Below are positions 7,651 through 16,542 of a stretch of 64,000 bases of DNA, piece by piece. Source of the DNA: Bradyrhizobium guangxiense. GTDB lineage: Bacteria > Pseudomonadota > Alphaproteobacteria > Rhizobiales > Xanthobacteraceae. The stretch lies in assembly GCF_004114915.1 (NCBI RefSeq), contig NZ_CP022219.1, positions 4,866,501 through 4,930,500 on the forward strand, written 5' to 3'. The notes beneath the pieces were generated by a model, which did no database searches, was not told the DNA's origin, and saw only the letters and a list, made by a program, of their open reading frames with translations. Made by a program: the position numbers and the translations under genes. Numbering within the stretch: the stretch's first letter is position 1; every line of letters begins with the position of its first letter.

Positions 7651-8997
7651 TCAGTTTCGCGAGACCAGGAGGTGGGGCGCGGCAGCTCCCGCCGGCAGGC
7701 GTAGCGGCCCCGTCACATCCGCAAGCCGCCGGGCCCTGATGAACTCCTCGCTCAGGCCGAGCGTCGCAAGCATCACCACCGCGACAGCGACGCGGAAGCC
7801 GAATGCAGCGTCGATCAGGAGCATCAACGTTGCCGCCCAGCTTCCTGCAAAGAACAGGACGAACCACTTCAACGCGCGGCGCTCGGCAACGAGATCTTGT
7901 ACGCGGGGCGTCGGCACTCTGCCCATCACCGGACCGTAGGTCTCGAGCCAGGTCAGGAACGGAACGATCTTGTAGAGATTGGCGAGCACCAGACCGGTGA
8001 GCCAGCCGAATGCGACAAGAAAGGCGATCGTCCCGACATGCAAGGGGAAAGAACTGGTCGCGAGCAACGCGGCAGCAAGCAGCGCGGCTGCAACGAGGCT
8101 CGCCACCGCAACAAGGCTCATGCGCGTGTTGAGCTCGAGGGTGCGACGTTTCCGGGCTTCGTACAGACCGAGCACATCGCGACCGTAGGCAGCCAGCGAC
8201 AGCAACGCTGACGCGCCCGCAAGCAGAAGCGCCGGATTCAGCCCGGTCATGCGCCAGAGTGCGAGCACGCCCCCGACAAGCCCGATGGTCAGCGCGGCGA
8301 CGCCGGCCAGCCAGGCGGGCCGGCCCAGCCTCGCATCGCCGTCGGGAGCGAGCATGAACATCGCGAGCAGGCGATAGCTGACGCCCATGGCCGTGAATGT
8401 CAACCAACCGCCAAGCCCCGCAATTGCGTGGATCGGAACGCCCGATTCCAGCAGGTCCGGCCATTGCGCACCGATGGCGGTCCCGGACAGCACTAGCGAG
8501 AACATGCCGCCGAATACCGCCGTGACACAGACGCAGGCAAGCCCGCCCGCGACGAACCGTGCAGGCCCTGGCAGTGGACGAGCCGACCAGAGCGTCATGC
8601 CGAGATTGGCGACGACCAACGCGAAACCGGCAATCAGCAGGCTGGCGCCGAAGGGAAGCAGCCAGGGCGGCCCGTTGAAGTGTCCGCCCAAAGCCAGAAA
8701 GCCTGCGAGCAGGACCGTCAACCCAAGCGTCAACAGCGCGAGAGCCGGCAGCGTCAGGCGCTCCGCATAGAGCGGCCTTGCGACCAGCACCGGCACGAAC
8801 TGGAACAGCGCGCCACACAGGACCGTGCTCACCCAGCCGATGCAAACTATATGGACGATGACGAGCGTGTCCGGACCGCCGATGTCGCTGTTCGGAAAAC
8901 CGAACCCGACGACAATCAGCCCTTCCGCGAGCAGCAGCCACAGGATTGCGACCGCGAAGTAACTATTGGCCCATCTACAGAGGCTGGTTCCGATCAC
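7651..8997 (-). CDS. Polytopic membrane protein, NnrS / heme-copper oxidase subunit I-like
   Basis: A 448-residue protein with about 12 hydrophobic segments. Helices such as VHIVCIGWVSTVLCGALFQF, VPIHAIAGLGGWLTFTAMG and LANLYKIVPFLTWLETYGP carry His and Gly-Trp patterns reminiscent of the subunit I fold seen in NnrS-like and related NO-metabolism proteins. It lacks a full set of oxidase ligands, so it is probably not a terminal oxidase. First in the operon with DUF2249 and DUF59. A near-consensus FixK box at 9072-9085 is suitably placed about 80 nt upstream. The function is inferred from fold and context only. Confidence 0.6.
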   Translation of the reverse strand: MIGTSLCRWANSYFAVAILWLLLAEGLIVVGFGFPNSDIGGPDTLVIVHIVCIGWVSTVLCGALFQFVPVLVARPLYAERLTLPALALLTLGLTVLLAGFLALGGHFNGPPWLLPFGASLLIAGFALVVANLGMTLWSARPLPGPARFVAGGLACVCVTAVFGGMFSLVLSGTAIGAQWPDLLESGVPIHAIAGLGGWLTFTAMGVSYRLLAMFMLAPDGDARLGRPAWLAGVAALTIGLVGGVLALWRMTGLNPALLLAGASALLSLAAYGRDVLGLYEARKRRTLELNTRMSLVAVASLVAAALLAAALLATSSFPLHVGTIAFLVAFGWLTGLVLANLYKIVPFLTWLETYGPVMGRVPTPRVQDLVAERRALKWFVLFFAGSWAATLMLLIDAAFGFRVAVAVVMLATLGLSEEFIRARRLADVTGPLRLPAGAAAPHLLVSRN

Positions 8998-9071
8998 GGC
9001 CTGCTTCCCATCGCCTGCACACGAAGTCCCGTGTCAGCGTTAGACGGTAAGCGGTTGCGGTCACGGCCACT

Positions 9072-9085
9072 TTGTCGGGGCGCAA
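9072..9085. promoter_or_regulatory. Near-consensus FixK/FNR-type box
   Basis: TTGT-N6-GCAA, one base off consensus. For leftward transcription it predicts a start near 9037, about 40 nt before the membrane-protein gene at 8997. Confidence 0.35.
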
Positions 9086-9141
9086 ACTCCGGCAGCTTTC
9101 GCGACAGGGGCAGGATCGCCCACGCCGGAGCCCGGCAAGTA

Positions 9142-9155
9142 TTGATTCATCGCAA
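9142..9155. promoter_or_regulatory. FixK/FNR-type box upstream of cytochrome c gene
   Basis: TTGA-N6-GCAA, a perfect FixK2-type match. Its centre at 9148.5 predicts a rightward transcription start near 9190, 19 nt before the cytochrome gene at 9209. It lies between divergent genes and could also affect the leftward operon. Confidence 0.6.
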
Positions 9156-9208
9156 GAGCACGGAGCGCAACCCTGATATCCAGACCTCCAACAACAGGGA
9201 ATGGTCGG

Positions 9209-9694
9209 ATGACGTTGAAGAATTGGTGCGCGGTTCTGGCGATTTCGGCGGGGGCGGTCACATCCGCGATTGCTCAATCCGAGTTTCCGCCCTCCCCGAG
9301 CGCAAAACAAGATGCGCCTCGCCTCGTCGAGGTCATGAGCATGGCACAGCTTCAGCATCTCAAGCTCTGGTATGCAGGCAAGGCGGGAAACTGGGATCTC
9401 GCCGCGTATGAGCTACGCCAGCTGACAAACAGCCTGGCTGAAGCAGCCATCTTCTACCCGGCCATTCCCGTGACCAACGTGACCACGATGAAGGAGCCGC
9501 TGCTCTCCATCGCCGACGCGATCACGGCAGGCGATGATCGCAAGTTCGCCGTGTCCATGCGCGTGCTGACCGACGGCTGCAACGCCTGTCACAACTCGAT
9601 GGGGCGCGGCTTCATTGCCATCGCCGTTCCGACCGGCGGGCAGCCTCCTGCCAATCAGATCTTTTCGCCGCCGGGCAATAGTCGGAAGAAATGA
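9209..9694 (+). CDS. Periplasmic monoheme cytochrome c
   Basis: A 161-residue exported protein: signal peptide over residues 1-22 (AISAGAVTSAIAQS), a helical middle, and one heme motif CNACH near residue 128. The helical layout with a C-terminal heme motif resembles c'/c556-like four-helix cytochromes more than class I cytochromes. It probably shuttles electrons in the periplasm. The FixK-type box 54-67 nt upstream suggests induction under low oxygen. The partner is unknown. Confidence 0.75.
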   Translation: MTLKNWCAVLAISAGAVTSAIAQSEFPPSPSAKQDAPRLVEVMSMAQLQHLKLWYAGKAGNWDLAAYELRQLTNSLAEAAIFYPAIPVTNVTTMKEPLLSIADAITAGDDRKFAVSMRVLTDGCNACHNSMGRGFIAIAVPTGGQPPANQIFSPPGNSRKK

Positions 9695-9720
9695 TGCGCG
9701 GAGGCGCCGCCTAGAGCATT

Positions 9721-9747
9721 TTCGGTTCTGATTGAATCAGAACCGAA
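9721..9747. repeat. Perfect 13-bp inverted repeat (rhizobial palindrome/terminator)
   Basis: Two 13-nt arms (left arm TTCGGTTCTGATT) around a single G form a perfect palindrome, 27 nt after the cytochrome stop. This is the kind of dispersed intergenic palindrome seen in Bradyrhizobium and relatives. It may also act as a terminator, though no clear U-run follows. Confidence 0.6.
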
Positions 9748-9877
9748 CCTCTAGATTCTTGTTTTGACGCTGCGGCACTCGGTAGGACGAGGAGCCCTTA
9801 CCCGGAGTACATCTGCGATGCGCTCCGACCTCTCCCTTCGGGAGGGGTGAATGCGAGTCTTGCGCGCATCCCTCGAA

Positions 9878-9891
9878 TTGAGCCGTATCAA
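9878..9891. promoter_or_regulatory. FixK/FNR-type box upstream of mgtA-like gene
   Basis: TTGA-N6-TCAA, a perfect match. The predicted start near 9926 leaves a 31-nt leader before ATG 9957. This also argues against the upstream in-frame ATG at 9900 as the real start. Confidence 0.65.
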
Positions 9892-9956
9892 CCCAGGGAT
9901 TGAGCAGCGTCCTACCATCGCCTGGCCCAGATATCCGTGACCGGCGAGCCCCTTCA

Positions 9957-12497
9957 ATGATCGAACAGTCCATTCCGGCCAAGGCTTTGGCTGCTGCTTT
10001 CTGGCAGACGCCCAAGGACGACCTCTACCGCGCGCTTGGGTCCGGCCCGGAAGGCCTGTCACAGATCGAAGCCGATCGACGGCTGGCGATCCTCGGAGCA
10101 AACCGCCCCGACGCCTCGCAAACCCGGTCCGCCCTGCGCAAGCTCGGCCAACGCCTCTGGAATCCGTTGGTCGCCATGCTGCTGGCGGCAGCGCTCGTAT
10201 CCGGACTGAGCGGCGATATCGGGAGTTTTGCAATCATCGCAACCGTGCTCTCCCTGTCCATCACGCTCGATATCGTTCAGGAGCACCGCGCCGAGCTTAC
10301 TGCCGAAGCGTTGCGGGAATCGGTCGCCATTCAGGCTGACGTCGTCCGCGACGGCAAGGATATGACCCTTTCAGTGACGGCTCTCGTCCCTGGAGACGTC
10401 GTCAAGCTCCGCATCGGCGATTTGATCCCGGCCGACGGCATCGTCCTCGATGCCCAGGAATTGCAGGTCAATGAAGCCTTGATGACAGGGGAGCCGTTTC
10501 CGGCTTTCAAGACGGACGGCCCCTGCTCCGCGGCCTTGCCGGCGGACGCCACGAACGCCCTGTTCGCGGGAACCAGTACCGTCGGCGGAAGCGGCAGGAT
10601 GCTGGTCGTGGCGACCGGAGGCCGGACGCGCTTTGGCGCGATCGCCTCGGCAATGGCAGCCAACGCACCACCAACGGCGCTCGAACAAGGCGTCCGGAGA
10701 CTCGGACTCCTGATCCTCCGACTGACGCTCTTTCTCACTCTCTTTGTGCTGATGGCTCATCTCGTCGCGCATCGCAACGCAATGGAGTCCTTTCTCTTCG
10801 CGGTCGCGCTCGCCGTCGGCCTGACGCCAGAGCTGCTGCCGATGGTGATGACCGTGACACTCGCCCGCGGCGCGCTGCGCATGGCGAAACGCAAGGTCAT
10901 CGTCAAGCGGTTGTCGGCAATTCACGATCTGGGAGCCATGGATACGCTTTGTGTCGACAAGACCGGCACGCTCACGGAAGCCAGGATCACGTTGGCGGCG
11001 CATATCGACCCGCAGGGGCGGTCCAGCGATCGCGTTCTGCGGTTCGCGCGGCTGAACAGCTGCTTTCAGGCCGGCATCAGAAGCCCCCTCGACGACGCGA
11101 TCCTGTCGGCGAGCCGCGATGATCTCGACGGCTGCGTTCGCCTTGCAGAAGTCCCGTTCGACTTCGAGCGGCGCTGCCTATCCGTCCTGATCGTACAGAA
11201 TGGCGAACACCTCCTGATCGCAAAAGGGGCCCCGGAATCCATCCTGTCGCGTTGCGTGGCCGTGGAAATCGACGGCCTGGCCCACCCGCTCGATGCCGCC
11301 TGGCAACAGAAGATGGCCGACATCCAGGCTCGATATGCCCGCGACGGCTACCGGCTGCTTGCCGTCGCCACCAAGTCCATTCCGGTTGCCCAGCAGACGA
11401 TTGCCGTCGAGGACGAGACCCATCTGACCATGATCGGCTTTTGTGTCTTCGCCGATCCGCCGAAGCAGGACGCGGCCTCGGCTATCGACGCGCTCAGCGC
11501 GCTCGGAGTGACGATCAAGATCCTCTCCGGTGACCATGGCGCGGTGGTCTCGCACGTTGCGCGATCCGTCGGTCTTAGGTCGGACCGGATCATGACCGGC
11601 GCCGAGATATCGGAGCTCACGGATGCTGCGCTCGTCGCCCGGGTCGATCACATCGATCTGTTTGCCCGAATTGATCCCGATCAGAAGCGGCGGATCATCG
11701 CCGCGCTCCGGCACCGCAATCATATTGTCGGCTTCATGGGAGACGGCGTCAATGATGCGCCCGCGATCCACGCAGCGCATGTCGGCATATCCGTCACGGG
11801 CGCGACCGAGGTCGCCCGCGCGGCCGCCGACATGATCTTGTTGGCGCCCGACCTTTCGGTGCTTGCGGCCGGCGTGCGCGAGGGCCGCAGAACCTTCGCC
11901 AACATCCTGAAATATGTTCGAATGGGAACGAGCTCGAATTTCGGCAACATGCTTTCGATGGCCCTTGCGTCGATCGTTCTCCCATTTCTGCCGCTGTTGC
12001 CGCTGCAGATCCTATTGAACAATCTCATCTACGATCTCTCCGAAATCGGCATCCCCTTCGATGAGGTCGATCGCGAAGACATTGCCCGGCCCGAAGCCTG
12101 GAACATGGCAAGCATCCTTCGCTTCACCATCATCATGGGAGTGGTGTCGTCCCTGTTCGACGCGATCACCTTCGCCGTTCTCCTCAAGCTGTTCCATGCC
12201 GATGCGGCACTGTTCCAAACCGGATGGTTCGTCGAATCGATCGCGACCCAGATCCTGGTGATCTTCGTGATCAGGTCGCGCAAATTGCCGTGGCGCGCGA
12301 ACCGCCCCCACAACATCCTGATCGCGACATCCCTCGGCGCCCTGCTTGCTGGCGTGGCGCTTGCGCTCGGCCCATGGGGAGGCGCATTTGGCTTTGTCGC
12401 GCCGTCCACTCCATTGCTTGCGACGATCGTCGCTATCGCGATTGCCTATCTGATCTCGGCGAATATCGCGAAGCGGTTGGCAATCTCGGGGCCGTAA
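9957..12497 (+). CDS. mgtA: Magnesium-translocating P-type ATPase (MgtA/MgtB type)
   Basis: An 846-residue P-type ATPase that moves cations across the inner membrane using ATP. Seen: actuator motif LMTGEP (about 176), membrane motif VGLTPELLPMVMTVTLARGA (about 288), phosphorylation site DKTGTLT with D334, GDGVNDAP hinge and a C-terminal membrane domain with NLIYDLSEIGIPFDEVD. The VGLTPELLP block and YDLS..IPFD segment are typical of the MgtA/B Mg2+ import subgroup. It has no cysteine metal-binding domain, which argues against Cu/Zn export. ATG 9957 was chosen from the family start and the FixK-box geometry. Control by low oxygen rather than by Mg2+ alone is unusual. Confidence 0.85.
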   Translation: MIEQSIPAKALAAAFWQTPKDDLYRALGSGPEGLSQIEADRRLAILGANRPDASQTRSALRKLGQRLWNPLVAMLLAAALVSGLSGDIGSFAIIATVLSLSITLDIVQEHRAELTAEALRESVAIQADVVRDGKDMTLSVTALVPGDVVKLRIGDLIPADGIVLDAQELQVNEALMTGEPFPAFKTDGPCSAALPADATNALFAGTSTVGGSGRMLVVATGGRTRFGAIASAMAANAPPTALEQGVRRLGLLILRLTLFLTLFVLMAHLVAHRNAMESFLFAVALAVGLTPELLPMVMTVTLARGALRMAKRKVIVKRLSAIHDLGAMDTLCVDKTGTLTEARITLAAHIDPQGRSSDRVLRFARLNSCFQAGIRSPLDDAILSASRDDLDGCVRLAEVPFDFERRCLSVLIVQNGEHLLIAKGAPESILSRCVAVEIDGLAHPLDAAWQQKMADIQARYARDGYRLLAVATKSIPVAQQTIAVEDETHLTMIGFCVFADPPKQDAASAIDALSALGVTIKILSGDHGAVVSHVARSVGLRSDRIMTGAEISELTDAALVARVDHIDLFARIDPDQKRRIIAALRHRNHIVGFMGDGVNDAPAIHAAHVGISVTGATEVARAAADMILLAPDLSVLAAGVREGRRTFANILKYVRMGTSSNFGNMLSMALASIVLPFLPLLPLQILLNNLIYDLSEIGIPFDEVDREDIARPEAWNMASILRFTIIMGVVSSLFDAITFAVLLKLFHADAALFQTGWFVESIATQILVIFVIRSRKLPWRANRPHNILIATSLGALLAGVALALGPWGGAFGFVAPSTPLLATIVAIAIAYLISANIAKRLAISGP

Positions 12498-12611
12498 CGC
12501 CCGAAACGACGATTGGATTCGTACCGGTCACGAAAATGCCTGCGCGCAAGCCAACGCGTCAGTCGGCTGGAGGCACTCTTCGTTCGGTGATTGAATCGCT
12601 CGTGCCGATTG

Positions 12612-12830
12612 TCAGGTCGCGTCCGGATAGATCTGCTCGCGGTGAACTTCCCGACCGCTCTCGTCGACGACCACGATCCGGAGGCCGGGATGGCCCTTCG
12701 GCTTCTCTCGGCGCACCTTGTTAGCCAGGCTCTTGCTGTGCGCGATGGCGGCCCCATCACTCACAAGCTCCAATCCGGACCTGTCCCGGACGGGCACGCC
12801 GTCCTTCATATCGAAATAATAGGTGGGCAT
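12612..12830 (-). CDS. Small DUF6894-type protein
   Basis: A 72-residue cytosolic protein opening MPTYYFDMKDGVPVRDRSG, the pattern of the DUF6894 family (YYF..DG....D..G) frequent in Bradyrhizobium and Methylobacterium, with the closing VVVDESGREV pattern also present. The function is unknown. It lies alone, convergent with mgtA, with 114 nt between the stops. Confidence 0.7.
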   Translation of the reverse strand: MPTYYFDMKDGVPVRDRSGLELVSDGAAIAHSKSLANKVRREKPKGHPGLRIVVVDESGREVHREQIYPDAT

Positions 12831-13279
12831 GAACTCATTCCCGCGTTCGCACGCGGCTCGGTTGGAATCATCATTCCCGGGAAAGAGCTGCCGCCGAGGC
12901 TGGGGGATGGACCTCGGCGGCGACTTGGGACGTAACTGTAGGGCGAGTTACGCAAGTCACACTTTAGGTGGCCGAACCGAGCCAAGGCTTGAGCCGGATC
13001 AAACGCCAGTTGCCCTGTCCCTTTTCTGACGCCTCATCCCGATATTGGGGCAGCGAAACAGGATGTTGGACATTTCGCTCTCCGTCTTCGCACATCTGCT
13101 TCCTCTGCAAGACCTCATCAATTCGGGAAGTTCGCGCAAGTTCAGCAGCGGCATCCAACAAATCCGATACCGTCGGTATCATATTACTTAATTGGCCCCT
13201 GAAGGCTCTTTCGCCGTTGATCTCGACGGCGGTAACATTTGCTACTTATCTGCAATCGGGACGTTGGGAAGAGGACGCC
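12831..13279. other. 449-nt region without a confident gene; possible decayed short gene
   Basis: No convincing gene. On the minus strand a 24-codon frame at 12999-13073 begins MSNILFRCPNIGM, similar in style to short rhizobial proteins with a CP.TG motif, and a different minus frame (12964-13182) stays open beside it. This may be a frameshifted remnant. The AT-rich stretch near 13180-13260 probably holds the promoter of the next gene. Confidence 0.3.
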
Positions 13280-13618
13280 ATGGATCGTTACATCGCGAGG
13301 TCGAACATCGATCACTACCTCACCCGGTTGAACGGCAGTGATCTCGCCCCTGATAACCGAAGCACGATCACCAAGATGTTGATCGCCGAAGAGGACAAGC
13401 TCAGCCACGACCTGGAGCAGATCGAGTTCGCCGAGAGCCGGGCCGCAGCCGGACGCAAACGCCTCGATCAGATCCGTAACCTTTGCGGAAGATTTGCCTT
13501 CGGGACGCCGGAGCGACAAGAAGCCGACAGGCTGCTGGTGAACGTCGAGAATTTGCAGACTCTGCTGGAGGACTTTTGTCATCGCTTGCACGCGAGGATC
13601 AGATCAAGCGGTCTTTAG
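13280..13618 (+). CDS. Conserved hypothetical protein (Bradyrhizobium-type, helical)
   Basis: A 112-residue, highly charged, mostly helical protein (MDRYIARSNIDHYLTRLNG, then LIAEEDKLSHDLEQIEFAE). It resembles a family of small proteins common in Bradyrhizobium; no catalytic motif is visible. ATG 13280 follows a GAGGA ribosome-binding site by a few nucleotides. The frame is open further upstream, but that part reads like non-coding sequence. Its 3' end overlaps the convergent gene by 20 nt. Function unknown. Confidence 0.65.
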   Translation: MDRYIARSNIDHYLTRLNGSDLAPDNRSTITKMLIAEEDKLSHDLEQIEFAESRAAAGRKRLDQIRNLCGRFAFGTPERQEADRLLVNVENLQTLLEDFCHRLHARIRSSGL

Positions 13619-13922
13619 GTCTCCCGTCCTGCTTCTGCTGTTTTCCTGCACCATCGTCCTTCCCCGACGGAAGCACCGGTTCGCTCGACGCGCGTAGCTT
13701 CGCCTCACCCTGCTGCAAGACCTTCAGGATCAAATCCCGATGCGCGACATGTTCGACCTGTAGCCTTCGAAAGGTCGCTAGTGTTGCAAGGGCCTGCTTG
13801 GTATCATGGCCGTCGCGATCCAACTCGGCGACGCGCCGTTCCTGAAGCAGAATGTGGCGCTCACCAATAGCCACCGCTTTTTCCGCAATGGCGAGGTGAG
13901 CCAGCTCCATTTCTCTATTCAT
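13599..13922 (-). CDS. Conserved hypothetical coiled-coil protein (Bradyrhizobium-type)
   Basis: A 107-residue charged helical protein. The core (HLAIAEKAVAIGERHILLQ, then DRDGHDTKQALATLATF) matches a small-protein family abundant in Bradyrhizobium, with a low-complexity Lys/Asp/Gln tail. No known catalytic function. A perfect FixK-type box (13984-13997) predicts a transcription start near 13949, 27 nt before this ATG, so expression under low oxygen is likely. Confidence 0.7.
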   Translation of the reverse strand: MNREMELAHLAIAEKAVAIGERHILLQERRVAELDRDGHDTKQALATLATFRRLQVEHVAHRDLILKVLQQGEAKLRASSEPVLPSGKDDGAGKQQKQDGRPKDRLI

Positions 13923-13983
13923 GGCCTCTTGCCCTGGCGAGGTTCGTGTTTGCCAAAGTTACCGTTCAGCCGGGCCTCGGGAT

Positions 13984-13997
13984 TTGAGATAGAGCAA
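13984..13997. promoter_or_regulatory. FixK/FNR-type box upstream of the 107-residue protein gene
   Basis: TTGA-N6-GCAA, a perfect match with class II spacing for leftward transcription into the gene starting at 13922. No other gene start lies nearby on the right. Confidence 0.6.
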
Positions 13998-14148
13998 GAG
14001 TGGCGACGAAGGTGATATCGTCGTGTGGCAGGAGCCGTTCGCCGACAGCCGTCCATCGACGCTCCGGCGGCCGCGGTCGCGCGAAGTTCGGCCGTCCGTT
14101 CAACATATCCGGCGCAGGAGCACCGAACGTCACCGGCGCGCCGCACCG

Positions 14149-15993
14149 TCATGCGGCAACCGATTCGCCTTCACCGCTGCGCTTGCCGAGCAATGGTGCA
14201 AACTGCTCGGCCGTGACCGTCTCATTTGCAATTAGCAGTTCGACACCAGTGTCGAGATCGGCTCGCCGGCGCTGCAGGATATCCCGGGCGCGGCGGTCCC
14301 CTTCCTCGATCAGGTTGCGGACGGCGAGATCGATCTCGCGGCCGGTTGCCTCAGCCGCCGCTACGATCTTGTCCTGCGCCGCCAGGAGAAACGCTTGCGG
14401 CTTTGCAGCATAGGGGCGCTGCCCGACCGTCTCGTCCATCCCGTACTTGGTGACCATTTCGATGGCGATTTCGGTCGCACGTTGAAGATCATCGGCCGCG
14501 CCGGTCGAGATCGCCCCGTCGAAGATCAGGTGCTCCGAGGCGCGTCCTCCCATCAGCACCGCGATGCGGTTCTTCAGCTCCTCGATGGTCAGTAGGAACC
14601 TGTCCTCGGTCGGACGCTGGATCGTATATCCGAGCGCGCCGATGCCGCGCGGGACGATCGACACCTTCTGCACGGGGTCGACACCGGGCAGGCTGGCCGC
14701 AACGAGCGCATGGCCCATCTCGTGATAGGCGACCCGGCGCCGTTCGTCCTTGCTCAGCACCCTGCTCTTCTTCTCGATGCCGGCCACGATCCTCTCGATC
14801 GCGGTGACGAAATCGTCGAACGTGACCTCGTCCCCGCTTCGCCTGGTCGCTGCGATCGCGGCTTCGTTGATGAGATTTGCGAGGTCGGCCCCGGTGAACC
14901 CCGTCGTGAGACCCGCCACCTTGTCGAGATCGACGTCTTTGTTCAATCGAATCTTGGGGGCGTGCACCTTCAGGATCGCAACGCGCCCGATCTTGTCCGG
15001 CCGGTCAACGAGGACCTGTCGGTCGAACCTTCCGGCCCGCAGCAGCGCAGGGTCTAAAACCTCGGGACGGTTGGTCGCCGCCAACAGAATAACGCCGGCG
15101 CTGGGGTCGAAACCGTCGAGCTCGGACAGCAGCTGGTTGAGGGTCTGCTCCTTCTCATCGTAGCCGCCGAACGACTGCGGCCCGCGGCTGCGTCCCAGCG
15201 CGTCGAGTTCGTCGACGAAGATGATGCATGGCGCGGCCTTGCGGGCCTGCTCGAACAGATCCCGAACCCGCGCGGCGCCGACGCCGACGAACATCTCCAC
15301 GAATTCGGAGCCCGAGATCGAGAAGAACGGAACGCCGGCCTCTCCCGCCACGGCGCGGGCCAGCAGCGTCTTTCCCGTCCCCGGCGGTCCGACGAGCAAG
15401 ATTCCCTTGGGGACATGCGCCCCCAGACGGCCATAGCTCGCAGGATCCCTCAGGAACGAGACCACCTCCTGGAGCTCGAACTTCGCCTCGTCCACGCCGG
15501 CGACATCGGCGAAAGTGACCTTGATGTCCTTCTCGACGTAAACCTTTGCGCGGGACTTTCCGATCGCCATTAGCCCGCCCAGGCCCTGGCCGCCCCCGAT
15601 GCCGCGGCCAAGCCAGAACCAGATCAGGAAGAAGGCGATTACCGGGAAGATCCAGGACAGCAAACTCTGCAGTGCGCCACCGCCGGGAACGCCGGTCACA
15701 CGCGTTCCCTTCGCGGCGAGCTTTTCGGCCAAGGCCATATCGACACGGGCGGTGATGAAGGCGGACTTGCCGTTCGGAAGCGGCTCTTTCAATTTCCCCT
15801 GAATCGTATCCGAGCCGACCGCCACCTCGGCAATCTTGTCCTGGGCCAGCAGCTGCTCGAATTGGCTGTAAGGAATGGTTTCGGTCGAATTGTACGTGGC
15901 GAGGCCGAACTGCAGCATGACGAGCAGCAAGCCACCCGCGACAATGGCAGCCAATGCGATGCCCGGCTTCCGTGAACCTTGATCGAACTCCAA
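14149..15993 (-). CDS. ftsH: ATP-dependent zinc metalloprotease FtsH (additional copy type)
   Basis: A 614-residue membrane AAA+ protease. Transmembrane segments at about 11-31 and 110-130 flank a periplasmic domain. Walker A GPPGTGKT is at 202-209, Walker [12 protein letters not shown] at about 257-267, and the SRH region [20 protein letters not shown] follows. The zinc motif HEMGH is at 424-428. It degrades misfolded membrane proteins. Housekeeping alphaproteobacterial FtsH is usually a little longer with a well conserved tail; this shorter copy with a perfect FixK-type box upstream looks like a specialised, oxygen-regulated paralogue (inference). Confidence 0.88.
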   Translation of the reverse strand: MEFDQGSRKPGIALAAIVAGGLLLVMLQFGLATYNSTETIPYSQFEQLLAQDKIAEVAVGSDTIQGKLKEPLPNGKSAFITARVDMALAEKLAAKGTRVTGVPGGGALQSLLSWIFPVIAFFLIWFWLGRGIGGGQGLGGLMAIGKSRAKVYVEKDIKVTFADVAGVDEAKFELQEVVSFLRDPASYGRLGAHVPKGILLVGPPGTGKTLLARAVAGEAGVPFFSISGSEFVEMFVGVGAARVRDLFEQARKAAPCIIFVDELDALGRSRGPQSFGGYDEKEQTLNQLLSELDGFDPSAGVILLAATNRPEVLDPALLRAGRFDRQVLVDRPDKIGRVAILKVHAPKIRLNKDVDLDKVAGLTTGFTGADLANLINEAAIAATRRSGDEVTFDDFVTAIERIVAGIEKKSRVLSKDERRRVAYHEMGHALVAASLPGVDPVQKVSIVPRGIGALGYTIQRPTEDRFLLTIEELKNRIAVLMGGRASEHLIFDGAISTGAADDLQRATEIAIEMVTKYGMDETVGQRPYAAKPQAFLLAAQDKIVAAAEATGREIDLAVRNLIEEGDRRARDILQRRRADLDTGVELLIANETVTAEQFAPLLGKRSGEGESVAA

Positions 15994-16051
15994 CCTGCTT
16001 CTCCCATCACCATCAACAACACGAATGGTAATAGGAGCGGGCGACCCTTGC

Positions 16052-16065
16052 TTGATTCAGCTCAA
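16052..16065. promoter_or_regulatory. FixK/FNR-type box between ftsH and arsR-type gene
   Basis: TTGA-N6-TCAA, a perfect match. Leftward geometry predicts a start near 16017, 24 nt before the ftsH ATG at 15993. Rightward activation of the ArsR gene is also possible. Confidence 0.65.
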
Positions 16066-16194
16066 CAAAAGCTTCGCCAGAGACGCGTTTGTTCTGAGGC
16101 CCGACCTAGGAAAACCTCGCAGCTGCAAGGCTCGGAATGGAGGAGGGTGGATGCCTTGTTGACGGCGACCGGCTGGATGCTATTGAACGTCATT

Positions 16195-16512
16195 ATGAGC
16201 AGAGCAAACACCCGCGCGCTGGAACGGCAGGCCAAGGACGTGGCCAGCCTCATGCGCATGTTCGCCAACGAACATCGCCTGCTTATCGTCTGCAAGCTGG
16301 TCGAATATGGCGAAGCTAACGCCGGGGCGCTCGCCGAAGAGGTCGGCCTGTCCGCCTCGGCACTGTCGCAACATCTGGCCAAGCTGAAGGCGGAAGGCGT
16401 CGTCGCGGCGCGACGGGATAGCCAGACCATCTGGTACCGCATCGCCGACCAACGGGTCGAAGAGCTGTTTTCGACCCTGCACCGGCTGTTCTGTGCCCCT
16501 CGCAAGCGCTGA
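16195..16512 (+). CDS. ArsR-family regulator with two conserved Cys (persulfide-sensor type)
   Basis: A 105-residue winged-helix repressor. The recognition region LSASALSQHLAKLKAEGVV is typical ArsR. C33 (LLIVCKLVE) and C100 (HRLFC) correspond to the two cysteines that form a polysulfide bridge in SqrR/BigR/SoxR regulators. It likely senses reactive sulfur and controls the adjacent YeeE/YedE and sox genes. The start is uncertain: ATG 16195 was chosen, but TTG at 16156 lies at a good distance from an AGGAGG-like site at 16141. It is divergent from ftsH and convergent with the transport pair. Confidence 0.8.
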   Translation: MSRANTRALERQAKDVASLMRMFANEHRLLIVCKLVEYGEANAGALAEEVGLSASALSQHLAKLKAEGVVAARRDSQTIWYRIADQRVEELFSTLHRLFCAPRKR

Positions 16513-16542
16513 GTTCCCGCCCGCTGGCGGGAAGCTTGCACC

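Noticed and set aside
13200..13260. FixK-like box before the 13280 gene
   Set aside because: TTGATCTCGACGG near 13217 has only the left half-site; no proper right half.
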